Source: an uncultured Hydrogenophaga sp.
GTDB lineage: Bacteria; Pseudomonadota; Gammaproteobacteria; Burkholderiales; Burkholderiaceae_C
Assembly: GCF_958439165.1 (NCBI RefSeq)
Contig: NZ_OY288139.1
Location: 1 to 52,563 of the forward strand
DNA: 52,563 nucleotides
Reading direction: 5' to 3'
The notes under the pieces are model-generated. The model saw only the letters and a list, made by a program, of their open reading frames with translations, searched no databases and was not told the origin of the DNA. The position numbers and the translations under genes are program-made. Shown piece after piece: positions 8,054-15,980 of this stretch (position 1 is its first letter; every line of letters begins with the position of its first letter).

Positions 8054-8596
8054 TCAGCGCTTGCGGGCAGCGGTCTTGGTGGCGTTGACGGCGGTGGCGG
8101 TCACGGTGTTGAAGTTGGCTTCGGCCATTTCGGTGGCTTGCTTGACAGCCTTCTGCACCGATTCCATGGCGTTGTTGGCAGCGGACACGGCGCTCTTCAT
8201 GACGGCCACAGCGGTTTCGGAACCGGCAGGTGCGTTCTTGGCCGCGTTGTCGACGACGGCCAGAATCTTTTTCTGGGTGTCGACGGCCGTGGCTTCAGCA
8301 GCCTTGGTGAACTCGGCGCTGGTGCCCGAGGCGATGTCGTACAGGTGACGGCTGTAGGCCACGGTCTTCTCGGCCAGGGGCTGCATCAGGCTGGCTTGCA
8401 GCGTCAGCAGTTCCTGGGCGTCCTTGACGCTCATGAGCGCCTGGGCGTTCGAGGCGGATTCGGTCAGTGCGGCCTTGGTGGCCTGCACATTGAGTTCCAC
8501 CAGTTTTTCCACGCCTTCGAAGGCTTTGTGGGTGAGACCGAAAAGGGTCTCGAGGTGGGCTTTCTGGGCGGCAACGATTTGTTCGGCGGTCAGCAT
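8054..8596 (-). CDS. phaP: Phasin family protein
   Basis: Small amphipathic protein that coats polyhydroxyalkanoate granules. The 180-residue sequence starts MLTAEQIVAAQKAHLETLF, a characteristic phasin opening; it is almost entirely predicted helix, Ala/Lys/Glu-rich, with a basic TAARKR tail, and has no signal peptide or catalytic motif. The start at 8596 is fixed by AGGAG about 8 bases upstream; a longer frame from 8626 lacks this. A PhaR-like palindrome lies about 140 bases upstream and a strong terminator follows, so it is probably transcribed alone and induced when granules form. Which of several phasin paralogues it corresponds to cannot be told. Confidence 0.92.
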   Translation of the reverse strand: MLTAEQIVAAQKAHLETLFGLTHKAFEGVEKLVELNVQATKAALTESASNAQALMSVKDAQELLTLQASLMQPLAEKTVAYSRHLYDIASGTSAEFTKAAEATAVDTQKKILAVVDNAAKNAPAGSETAVAVMKSAVSAANNAMESVQKAVKQATEMAEANFNTVTATAVNATKTAARKR

Positions 8597-8733
8597 GTTC
8601 AGGCTCCTGAGGTGGGTGGGTGACAAGGATCTGTTGAAGGCTGCCGGTCAAGCCGTCTGGGCCGGTACCGTTTTGCTGCGCTGCAACATGGATCGAATGA
8701 TAGGGGCTCGTTTCCGGGCGTGCAAGCATTTTT

Positions 8734-8748
8734 TGCTGCAATGCAGCA
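8734..8748. promoter_or_regulatory. PhaR-like operator (TGCTGC-AAT-GCAGCA)
   Basis: A perfect 6-base inverted repeat with a 3-base centre, containing CTGC-N3-GCAG, which as I recall is the form described for the PHA regulator PhaR of Paracoccus. A related element, TTGCTGCGCTGCAA, lies at 8673-8686, nearer the phasin start. PhaR normally represses phasin genes until it is sequestered on PHA granules. The palindrome is seen directly; its link to PhaR is inference from family knowledge. Confidence 0.65.
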
Positions 8749-8814
8749 TTCTGGAGTCGGTTGCCTAAATCCGAGCCTGGGCAGACGTTGACGCATCCAC
8801 AGCAGAATCCGCCG

Positions 8815-9768
8815 GTGCACGCTTTTTACGCCGACCATTTCGTTCTGCCGCTGCCACCCGGGCACCGGTTTCCCATGGCCAAGTACGCCCGGTTGCGCGA
8901 GCGGCTGGCACTGGAGCTGCCGCAGATCGGCCTCCACGAGGCCCTGCCGGCCACCGACGGAGAGCTGGCGCTGGTTCACACGCCGGCTTATGTCGACGCC
9001 ATCGCCCAGGGCACCCTGGCTCCGGCGCTGCAGCGGGAAATCGGATTTCCCTGGAGCCCCGCCATGGCCGAGCGTGCCAGGCGCTCGGTGGGTGCCACGC
9101 TGCAGGCGGCACGGCAGGTGATGGCGCAGGGGGGCGTGGCTGCCAATCTGGCCGGTGGCACGCACCACGCCTACGCCGACAAGGGTGGCGGCTTCTGCGT
9201 GTTCAACGACTTTGCCGTCGCTGCCCGCCTGATGCAGGCGGAGCATGCGCGGCAGCGCGGCCGCACGCCGCTGAAGGTGGCGATCATCGATCTCGATGTC
9301 CACCAGGGCAACGGCACCGCACGCATATTTGCCCATGATGAATCTGTGTTCACGCTGTCCTTGCACGGTGCCCGCAATTTCCCTTTCCGCAAGGAGCCGA
9401 GCGACCTGGATGTGGAGCTGCCCGACGGCTGCGCCGACGATGAATACCTGGGTGCCGTGGACCGGGCGCTGGAAGAGCTGGCCCACCGGTTCGACCCGGG
9501 CCTGATCCTGTATCTGGCCGGTGCCGATCCGCACGAGGGCGATCGTCTGGGACGCCTGAAGGTCAGCTACGACGGGCTGGAGGCGCGCGATCGCCGGGTC
9601 ATGGACTGGGCCTGGCAGCGCCGTCTGCCGGTGGTGATGGCCATGGGCGGCGGGTATGGCCACGACCTGGAGACCACGGTGCAGGTTCAGGTGAACAGCT
9701 ACCGGGTGGCCCTGGAGTACCACCGGCGCGGGGAGCGTCTGGCCGCTCCGGTGGCGACAGTGTCCTGA
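8815..9768 (+). CDS. Histone deacetylase family protein (class II, acetoin-utilisation type)
   Basis: Zinc-dependent amidohydrolase expected to remove acetyl groups from lysine or from small acetylated amines; the bacterial substrate is unknown. Visible active-site residues are H117-H118 in GGTHHAYADKGGGFC, the metal ligands D161 and H163 in DLDVHQGNG, and D238 in AGADPHEGD. The GTG start gives the usual family beginning (MHAFYADHFVLPLPPGHRFP) at 317 residues, but it has no clear ribosome site. A TTG at 8761 preceded by GGAG would add 18 residues and is a serious alternative. The gene diverges from phaP and may share its control region; this is proximity, not proof. Confidence 0.9.
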   Translation: MHAFYADHFVLPLPPGHRFPMAKYARLRERLALELPQIGLHEALPATDGELALVHTPAYVDAIAQGTLAPALQREIGFPWSPAMAERARRSVGATLQAARQVMAQGGVAANLAGGTHHAYADKGGGFCVFNDFAVAARLMQAEHARQRGRTPLKVAIIDLDVHQGNGTARIFAHDESVFTLSLHGARNFPFRKEPSDLDVELPDGCADDEYLGAVDRALEELAHRFDPGLILYLAGADPHEGDRLGRLKVSYDGLEARDRRVMDWAWQRRLPVVMAMGGGYGHDLETTVQVQVNSYRVALEYHRRGERLAAPVATVS

Positions 9769-9794
9769 CCCGGGCGCTGGCACAATCCCGGCCC

Positions 9795-10241
9795 ATGCCG
9801 AACAGCCCGTCACCGCGCCCGCAAGCCCTGCCGCGCAGCCACTACCGCGCCTTCCGCCCCATCGGCACGCGCTGGAGCGACAACGACATCTACGGCCACG
9901 TGAACAACGTGGTGTACTACAGCTGGTTCGACACGGCGGTCAATGCCCACCTGATCGAGGCGGGCGCGCTGGACATCCACCAGGGCGGGATCATCGGCCT
10001 GGTGATCGAGACCCAATGCAATTACTTTGCCCCGCTGGCCTTCCCGCAGACCGTGTGGGCGGGGTTGCGTGTGGCCCACCTCGGCACCTCGAGCGTGCGC
10101 TACGAAGTCGGGCTGTTCGCCGACGGGCAGGACCAGTGCGCTGCCTGCGGACATTTCGTGCATGTGTATGTGGACCGACAGACGCGCCGCCCCGTGCCGT
10201 TGCCGGACCGACTCAAAACCACCCTGGAGACCCTGCGATGA
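9795..10241 (+). CDS. Hotdog-fold acyl-CoA thioesterase (4-hydroxybenzoyl-CoA thioesterase family)
   Basis: Predicted to hydrolyse acyl-CoA thioesters. The 148-residue protein has the family signature RWSDNDIYGHVNNVVYY, whose central aspartate is the usual catalytic residue, and the segment IETQCNYFAPLAFP that shapes the acyl pocket. The start is preceded by CACAAT placed as a possible -10 element only 8 bases before ATG, with no ribosome site, suggesting a leaderless message. Its stop overlaps the nitroreductase start by 4 nt (ATGA), so the two are translationally coupled. Substrate is not evident. Confidence 0.88.
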   Translation: MPNSPSPRPQALPRSHYRAFRPIGTRWSDNDIYGHVNNVVYYSWFDTAVNAHLIEAGALDIHQGGIIGLVIETQCNYFAPLAFPQTVWAGLRVAHLGTSSVRYEVGLFADGQDQCAACGHFVHVYVDRQTRRPVPLPDRLKTTLETLR

Positions 10242-10954
10242 CCCTTGTGCCCGCCGCCGCCATCGATGCCGCCAGCGTCGACGCTGCCATCACCAGCCGC
10301 ATGTCGGCCCGCGCCTTCCTGCCGCAAGCCGTGCCGCGCGCCACCCTGGAGCACATCCTGCAGGTGGCCAGCCGCGCACCGTCGGGCACCAACACCCAGC
10401 CCTGGAAGGTCTATGTGCTGCAGGGCGCCAGCCGCGACACCCTGGTCGACAAGGTCTGTGCCGCCCACGATGCCCTGCGGGCCGACCCGTCGCTGGCCGC
10501 CGACTACCGCGAGGAATACGACTACTACCCCGAAAAATGGGTCAGCCCCTACATCGACCGCCGGCGTGAGAACGGCTGGGGCCTGTACGGCCTGCTGGGC
10601 ATCGGCAAGGGCGACAAGGACAAGATGCACCACCAGCATCAGCGCAACTTCCGCTTCTTCGACGCGCCGGTCGGGCTGATGTTCACGCTCGACAAGGTCA
10701 TGGGCCGCGGCTCCCTGGTCGACTACGGCATGTTCCTGCAGAACATCATGGTGGCTGCCCGGGGGCAGGGCCTGCACACCTGCCCGCAGGCCGCCTGGAA
10801 CGGCTTTGCCAAGATCATCCTGCCGCACATCGGCGCGGCCGAGAACGAAATGCTGGTCTGCGGCATGGCCCTGGGCTTTGCCGATGCCTCCGATCCGGTC
10901 AACGGCTTCCACACGCCGCGCGAGACCGTCGCATCTTTCACCACCTGGCTTTGA
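10238..10954 (+). CDS. Nitroreductase family flavoprotein
   Basis: FMN-dependent NAD(P)H oxidoreductase of 238 residues. The N-terminal RMSARAFLPQAVPRATLEHIL and SRAPSGTNTQPWKVYVL segments form the FMN-binding start of the family, and the later QNIMVAARGQGLHTCPQ and CGMALGFAD segments are the standard C-terminal motifs. The insert rich in Tyr and charged residues around EEYDYYPEKWVSPYIDRRR marks the Burkholderiales subgroup that I know only as 'nitroreductase'. It overlaps the thioesterase gene by 4 nt, so coupled synthesis is likely, though no shared pathway is clear. The physiological substrate is unknown. Confidence 0.9.
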   Translation: MTLVPAAAIDAASVDAAITSRMSARAFLPQAVPRATLEHILQVASRAPSGTNTQPWKVYVLQGASRDTLVDKVCAAHDALRADPSLAADYREEYDYYPEKWVSPYIDRRRENGWGLYGLLGIGKGDKDKMHHQHQRNFRFFDAPVGLMFTLDKVMGRGSLVDYGMFLQNIMVAARGQGLHTCPQAAWNGFAKIILPHIGAAENEMLVCGMALGFADASDPVNGFHTPRETVASFTTWL

Positions 10955-10986
10955 AGCCGGTTCCGTTTTTTCATTCAGGAGTTTCC

Positions 10987-11340
10987 ATGACCATGATCAC
11001 CACCCCCAGCGGCCTGCAATACGAAGACACCGTGGTCGGCCAGGGCGAGGAAGCCCGCGCCGGCCGCCCGGTGCAGGTGCACTACACCGGCTGGCTCTAC
11101 ACCGACGGCCAGCAGGGCCGCAAGTTCGACTCCAGCAAGGACCGCGGCCAGCCGTTTGAATTCCCGCTCGGCGCCGGCCATGTCATCAAGGGCTGGGACG
11201 AAGGCGTGCAGGGCATGAAGGTCGGCGGCACCCGCCGCCTGGTGATTCCTGCCGAACTCGGCTACGGCGCCCGCGGCGCCGGCGGCGTGATCCCGCCCAA
11301 TGCCACGCTGCTGTTCGAGGTGGACCTGCTGGCCGTCTGA
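10987..11340 (+). CDS. FKBP-type peptidyl-prolyl cis-trans isomerase
   Basis: Cytoplasmic protein-folding enzyme of 117 residues, a bare FKBP domain with no signal peptide. It contains VHYTGWLYTDG, FDSS, FPLGAGHVIKGWDEGVQGMKVGG, the YGARGAGGVIPPNATL loop and the final LLFEVDLL strand, all of them binding-pocket elements. AGGAG seven bases before the ATG at 10987 fixes the start; the upstream in-frame ATG at 10951 overlaps the nitroreductase end. The gene lies 32 bases behind the nitroreductase and 32 bases ahead of the antiporter gene, so it may be part of their transcription unit. Confidence 0.93.
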   Translation: MTMITTPSGLQYEDTVVGQGEEARAGRPVQVHYTGWLYTDGQQGRKFDSSKDRGQPFEFPLGAGHVIKGWDEGVQGMKVGGTRRLVIPAELGYGARGAGGVIPPNATLLFEVDLLAV

Positions 11341-11372
11341 GCCCCACAAGCAGGACACGGAGGAGTCCGACG

Positions 11373-12782
11373 ATGAACAAGAAACTGCTGCCAGCCTTGC
11401 TGGCGGGCTGGCTGTTGCCGGCCGTGGCCCGCGCGGCCGACCTCGACGGTGCCCAGCTGTCGGTACTCTGGGGCGTGCCGTTTGCCGGTGTGCTGCTGTC
11501 CATTGCACTCATGCCGCTGCTGGCGCCGGTGTTCTGGCACCACCACTTCGGCAAGGTGGCGGCGGCCTGGGGTCTGGCATTCCTGGTGCCGTTTGCACTG
11601 ACCTTCGGCTTCCCCGCCGCCGGTGCGGCGGTGGTGCATGCCGCCCTGGCGGAGTACATCCCCTTCATCATCCTGCTGACCGCGCTGTTCACCGTGGCGG
11701 GCGGCATCTTCGTCAAGGGCAACCTGCATGGCAGTCCAGGCCTGAACACCGGTCTGCTGGCCATCGGTGCCGTGCTGGCCAGCTTCATGGGCACCACGGG
11801 TGCCTCCATGCTGCTGATCCGCCCGCTCATCCGTGCCAACGACAACCGCAAGCACCAGGTGCATGTGGTGGTGTTCTTCATCTTCATCGTCTCGAACGCG
11901 GGTGGTGCACTCACGCCGCTGGGTGATCCGCCGCTGTTCCTGGGCTTCCTGAAGGGCGTCGACTTCTTCTGGACCGTGACCCACCTGTGGGGCCAGACGC
12001 TGTTCATGGTGGGCTCGCTGCTGGCGCTGTTCTATGCCATCGACTGGTACCTCTACCACCGGCGTGAAGAGGTGCGTCCGGTCGATCCGACGCCCGACAC
12101 CACCCGGCTGGGCTTCGAGGGTGGCGTCAACTTCCTGCTGCTCGGGGTGGTCGTGTTCCTGGTGCTGCTGAGCGGGCTGTGGAAGTCGTCGGTGGTGTTC
12201 AACATCGCCGGCACCGAGGTCGGGCTGCCCGGCATCGTGCGCGATGTCGGTCTGATCATCGTCACCCTGATCTCGCTGCGCATCACGCCGTCCAGCGCCC
12301 ACGACGGCAACCAGTTCGGCTGGGGCCCGATGCTGGAGGTGGCCAAGCTGTTCGCCGCCATCTTCCTGACCATCATTCCGGTGATCGCCATGCTGAAGGC
12401 TGGCGTCGAGGGCCCGTTCGGTGCCATCGTCCGGGCGGTCACCCGGGCCGACGGCACACCCGATCCGGCCATGTACTTCTGGGCCACCGGCGCGCTCAGC
12501 TCGTTCCTGGACAACGCACCCACCTATCTGGTGTTCTTCAACACCGCGGGCGGCGACCCGGCCGTGCTCATGACCACGCTGGCCACCACGCTGGTGGCGG
12601 TGTCGGCCGGTGCGGTGTTCATGGGCGCCAACACCTACATCGGCAACGCGCCGAACCTGATGGTCAAGGCGATTGCCGAGGACCGTGGCGTGAAGATGCC
12701 CAGCTTCTTCGGCTACATGGTCTGGTCGTGCGGCATCCTGCTGCCGCTGTTCGCCGTCATGACCTGGATCTGGTTCGTCTGA
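11373..12782 (+). CDS. NhaD-type Na+/H+ antiporter (ion transporter superfamily)
   Basis: Inner-membrane cation/proton antiporter of 469 residues with about 11-12 hydrophobic segments. The first resembles a cleavable signal ending at VARA, as in NhaD proteins. Conserved polar membrane motifs visible are GTTGASMLLIRPLIRAN near 145, SNAGGALTPLGDPPL near 185, SSFLDNAPTYLVFFN near 380 and GANTYIGNAPNLMVKAI near 420. These occur both in NhaD and in related citrate/arsenite transporters, so the Na+ specificity is an inference. A strong ribosome site (GGAGGAG) precedes the ATG. With the Mrp operon 3 kb downstream it suggests the cell manages Na+ and pH actively. Confidence 0.8.
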   Translation: MNKKLLPALLAGWLLPAVARAADLDGAQLSVLWGVPFAGVLLSIALMPLLAPVFWHHHFGKVAAAWGLAFLVPFALTFGFPAAGAAVVHAALAEYIPFIILLTALFTVAGGIFVKGNLHGSPGLNTGLLAIGAVLASFMGTTGASMLLIRPLIRANDNRKHQVHVVVFFIFIVSNAGGALTPLGDPPLFLGFLKGVDFFWTVTHLWGQTLFMVGSLLALFYAIDWYLYHRREEVRPVDPTPDTTRLGFEGGVNFLLLGVVVFLVLLSGLWKSSVVFNIAGTEVGLPGIVRDVGLIIVTLISLRITPSSAHDGNQFGWGPMLEVAKLFAAIFLTIIPVIAMLKAGVEGPFGAIVRAVTRADGTPDPAMYFWATGALSSFLDNAPTYLVFFNTAGGDPAVLMTTLATTLVAVSAGAVFMGANTYIGNAPNLMVKAIAEDRGVKMPSFFGYMVWSCGILLPLFAVMTWIWFV

Positions 12783-12825
12783 ACCACGCCCCGCCATTCA
12801 CCCGTACAACATCAAGGAGACCCCC

Positions 12826-13824
12826 ATGAGCCAGAAACCGGCCATCTTCATCGCCCGCAAGGTATTTCCCGAGGTGGTGGCCCACCTCGGTCATCACTTT
12901 CAGGTGGACATGAACGAGTCCGACGAGGTGCTGCCGCCGGCCGAGCTGATCGCCCGCCTGCAGGGCAAGCAGGGCGCCCTGACCACCGGCAGCGAGCGTG
13001 TCGACGCTGCGCTGCTGGCGGCCTGCCCGCAGCTGAAGATCGCCGCCAACATCGCCGTGGGCTTCAACAACTTCGACGTGCCGGCCATGACGGCGGCCGG
13101 GGTGCTGGCCACCAACACCCCCGACGTGCTGACCGAGACCACCGCCGACTTCGGTTTTGCGCTGGTCATGGCCACCGCCCGCCGGGTGACCGAGAGCGAA
13201 CATTTCCTGCGTGCAGGGCAATGGAACAAATGGAGCCTGGACATGTTCGCCGGTGCCGAGGTGCACGGCAGCACGCTGGGCATCCTGGGCATGGGCCGTA
13301 TCGGTCAGGCCATCGCCCGTCGGGGTGCACACGGCTTCGGCATGAAGGTGATCTATCACAACCGTTCGCGGCTGGATGCGGCCCTCGAGGCCGAATGCAA
13401 GGCCAGCTATGTCGACAAGGCCACGCTGCTGGCGCAGGCCGATCACCTGATCCTGGTGCTGCCCTACAGCGCTTCTTCGCACCATGCCATCGGTGCGGCG
13501 GAAATCGCGCAGATGAAGCCCACGGCCACCCTGATCAACATTGCGCGTGGCGGCATCGTGGACGATGCGGCGCTGGCCGTGGCTCTGCGGGAGCGGCGCA
13601 TCGCGGCCGCCGGCCTTGACGTGTTCGAGGGCGAGCCGAAGGTCCACCCTGATCTGCTCACCGTGCCGAACGTGGTGCTCACGCCCCACATCGCCAGTGC
13701 CACCATTCCCACCCGCAAGGCCATGGCGATGCTGGCGGCCGACAACGTCATTGCGTACCTGACCCAGGGCCGGCCGGTGACGCCGCTCAACGCCGAGATC
13801 ATCGGAGCCGGCGCACGCGCCTGA
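12826..13824 (+). CDS. D-isomer 2-hydroxyacid dehydrogenase (glyoxylate/hydroxypyruvate reductase-like)
   Basis: NAD(P)H-dependent reductase of glyoxylate, hydroxypyruvate or a similar 2-keto acid, 332 residues. The nucleotide-binding motif is LGILGMGRIGQAIARR, and the catalytic triad expected in the family is R241 (NIARGG), E270 (FEGEP) and H288 (LTPHIAS). The sequence style matches GhrB and D-glycerate dehydrogenase rather than phosphoglycerate dehydrogenase, because it lacks the C-terminal ACT domain. AAGGAG precedes the ATG. It follows the antiporter gene by 43 bases. Cofactor preference (NADH or NADPH) cannot be settled by eye; the residue pair after the Rossmann motif (HNRS) hints at NADPH. 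Confidence 0.88.
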   Translation: MSQKPAIFIARKVFPEVVAHLGHHFQVDMNESDEVLPPAELIARLQGKQGALTTGSERVDAALLAACPQLKIAANIAVGFNNFDVPAMTAAGVLATNTPDVLTETTADFGFALVMATARRVTESEHFLRAGQWNKWSLDMFAGAEVHGSTLGILGMGRIGQAIARRGAHGFGMKVIYHNRSRLDAALEAECKASYVDKATLLAQADHLILVLPYSASSHHAIGAAEIAQMKPTATLINIARGGIVDDAALAVALRERRIAAAGLDVFEGEPKVHPDLLTVPNVVLTPHIASATIPTRKAMAMLAADNVIAYLTQGRPVTPLNAEIIGAGARA

Positions 13825-13857
13825 TAGCGACCGCGCCAGCATTCCTTCGGCCCGGTG

Positions 13858-14451
13858 TCACTCCACCCGGGCCAGGGAGGAGTGGTGCAGCACGATCCGC
13901 AGGCCCTCCGGTCCCCGCCGGTAACCCCAGCTCTTGTCGACCTCGGTCACCCGGCCGCGGTCATCGGTCAGCACGGCCCGCGACATGACCATGGCCGTGT
14001 CGTGCCGGATCTGCATGCCCACATTGCGGATGCGGACCTCGCGCCACGGCTTCAGGGCGAACCCGGTGTCGTCGGGGAAGTCCGGGTCGCCACCGGCGAA
14101 ATAGGCCAGGGCGCCCGCGCGGGTGGTGCGGAAGGTCTGTGTGCCGCCGGCCAGCGTGGGCTTGAACAGCACCGGGCCCCAGGCGTAGCCATACAGCCGG
14201 TCGATCATGCGGGCCGCCCGGGCCCGGGCCGCGGCCGGTCCATGGTCGGCATGCGTGCGGGCGATGTCCAGAAGGCCGGTTTCCCAGTCGCGTTGAGCCG
14301 CCACAATGTCGGCTTCGGCCAGCGGCCCGGGCCGTCGTGCCGCCGTACTGCCGGTCTGAGCGCCGATCGCCTGCAGCGGCAGCACGAGTGCCGTGTGGGT
14401 CAGGAGCGTGAGCATCGAACGGCGGCTCGGCAGGGCAGGTGTGGTGTGCAT
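13858..14451 (-). CDS. Exported protein of unknown function (often mislabelled phosphoribosyl-AMP cyclohydrolase)
   Basis: A 197-residue protein with a twin-arginine-like signal (SRRSMLTLLTHTALVLPL) and probable cleavage near AIGAQT. The mature part has a compact conserved run: LYGYAWGPVLFKPTLAGG, GALAYFAGGDPDFPDDTGFALKPW and a closing GLRIVLHHSSL. This pattern occurs in a family of periplasmic proteins with a SnoaL/DUF4440-like fold that databases sometimes call phosphoribosyl-AMP cyclohydrolase; none of the HisI metal-binding motifs are present, so I reject that function. It stands alone, convergent with the hydroxyacid dehydrogenase gene and divergent from rmuC. Role unknown. Confidence 0.75.
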   Translation of the reverse strand: MHTTPALPSRRSMLTLLTHTALVLPLQAIGAQTGSTAARRPGPLAEADIVAAQRDWETGLLDIARTHADHGPAAARARAARMIDRLYGYAWGPVLFKPTLAGGTQTFRTTRAGALAYFAGGDPDFPDDTGFALKPWREVRIRNVGMQIRHDTAMVMSRAVLTDDRGRVTEVDKSWGYRRGPEGLRIVLHHSSLARVE

Positions 14452-14542
14452 GGGGGCTCCTGGAAAAGCGCCGCAGTCTATGTAAGGAAAGTGCATTGAT
14501 GTCTGATGATTCCCTGTTGAATTTCTGCGTTGTGGAGCTGGC

Positions 14543-15916
14543 ATGCCGATGAGCAGCTCACTGATCCTGGGCGCCGTGCTGCTGCTGGTGGGCCTGGCGG
14601 TGCTCGCGCTGGTGTGGCGTTCCCGTTCGGCACTGGACGAGCTGGCCCGCCAGTCGGCGGCGCTGCAGTCCCGGCTGGCCGAACTGGAGCAGTCGCGCCA
14701 GCAGGGCGAGCGGGAGCTGCGCCGCGAGCTGGCCGATGCCTCACGCGAGCAGCGGCAGGAGCTCACCCATGCACTGGGCAGCTTTCAGGAAGCCCTGCTG
14801 CGCCAGGGTTCCGAGGCGACACGCACCCAGAACGCTCAGATCGACGCTTTCGCCCAGCAGCTGGTCCAGTTGCGCGGGACACTGGGCGACACCCTGGTGC
14901 GGCAGCTGCAGGAGCTCAGCGAATCCAACGCGCGGCGGATGGCCGAGGTGCGCGCAACCCTGGAAGCGCAGCTCACCCAGCTGCAGCAAGGCAATGCCGC
15001 CAAGCTGGACGAGATGCGCGCCACGGTGGACGAAAAGCTCCAGAGCACGCTGCAGGCCCGCCTGGGCGAGAGCTTCAAACAGGTGGCCGACCGGCTGGAG
15101 CAGGTTCACAAGGGTCTGGGCGAGATGCAGACACTGGCCCAGGGCGTGGGCGACCTCAAGCACCTGCTGAGCAACGTCAAGACGCGCGGCATGTTCGGCG
15201 AGGCCCAGCTGGCGGCCCTGCTGGAGCAGGTGTTTGCGCCCGATCAGTACGCCACGCAGGTGGCCACCCGGCCGGGCAGCCGCAACGTGGTGGACTTCGC
15301 GATCCGCCTGCCCGGACGTGGCGACGACGGCGCGCCGTGCTGGCTGCCGATCGATGCCAAGTTCCCGAACGAGGACTACGAACGCCTGCTCGATGCGCAG
15401 CAACGGGCCGATGCCGAAGGCGCCGAGCTGGCCGCGCGTGGCCTGGAGCAGCGCATCCGGCTGGAGGCGAAGTCCATGGCCGACAAATACCTGGAGCCGC
15501 CGCACACCACCGACTTCGCCATCCTGTTCCTGCCCACCGAGGGCCTGTATGCCGAGGTGCTGCGCCGCCCCGGGCTGATGGAACAGCTTCAGCGCGAATA
15601 CCGCGTCACCCTGGCCGGACCGACCACGCTCATGGCCATGCTCAACTCGCTGCAGATGGGTTTCCGTACCCTGGCGCTGGAGAAGCGCAGTTCCGAGGTC
15701 TGGCAGGTGCTGGGCGCGGTCAAGACCGAGTTCGGCAAGTTCGGCGACGTGCTGGCCAAGGTCAAGAGCCAGACCCAGACGGTGCTCAACACGCTGGACA
15801 GCGCCGAGGTGCGCAGCCGGGCCATGGGGCGGGCCCTCAAGGCGGTCGAGGCCTTGCCGGCCGAGCAGGCCGGCCGGCTGCTGCCTTCCGATCCGACCGA
15901 CCGCGACGGCGCATGA
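14543..15916 (+). CDS. rmuC: DNA recombination protein RmuC
   Basis: A 457-residue membrane-tethered coiled-coil protein with a nuclease-like domain; loss of RmuC in E. coli raises inversion frequency at short inverted repeats. One N-terminal membrane helix (about 6-24) is followed by a long Gln/Glu/Ala/Arg-rich coiled coil to about residue 200, then the RmuC core with KTRGMFGEAQLAALL, the PIDAKFPNEDYERLL motif (restriction-endonuclease-like Asp) and GPTTLMAMLNSLQMGFRTLA. GGAG six bases upstream supports the ATG at 14543. It is monocistronic as far as can be seen; a 6-base stem with GGAA loop (15931-15946) lies behind it but has no U-run. Confidence 0.93.
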   Translation: MPMSSSLILGAVLLLVGLAVLALVWRSRSALDELARQSAALQSRLAELEQSRQQGERELRRELADASREQRQELTHALGSFQEALLRQGSEATRTQNAQIDAFAQQLVQLRGTLGDTLVRQLQELSESNARRMAEVRATLEAQLTQLQQGNAAKLDEMRATVDEKLQSTLQARLGESFKQVADRLEQVHKGLGEMQTLAQGVGDLKHLLSNVKTRGMFGEAQLAALLEQVFAPDQYATQVATRPGSRNVVDFAIRLPGRGDDGAPCWLPIDAKFPNEDYERLLDAQQRADAEGAELAARGLEQRIRLEAKSMADKYLEPPHTTDFAILFLPTEGLYAEVLRRPGLMEQLQREYRVTLAGPTTLMAMLNSLQMGFRTLALEKRSSEVWQVLGAVKTEFGKFGDVLAKVKSQTQTVLNTLDSAEVRSRAMGRALKAVEALPAEQAGRLLPSDPTDRDGA

Positions 15917-15980
15917 CCGTCAGCGCAGGTTCAGGGGGAACCCTGAGCGGTCGCTTATGATCTTAAGTCTTTCTTAAATC

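Noticed and set aside
7917..8348. Plus-strand frame of 143 codons overlapping the phasin gene
   Set aside because: It runs antisense to the phasin and across the hairpin region; the phasin has a ribosome site, family start and terminator.
13858..14451. Phosphoribosyl-AMP cyclohydrolase (HisI) function for the small exported protein
   Set aside because: It has an export signal and none of the HisI zinc- or magnesium-binding motifs; the label is a database carry-over.
15931..15946. Terminator after rmuC
   Set aside because: The TCAGGG/CCCTGA stem is short and no U-run follows on either strand.
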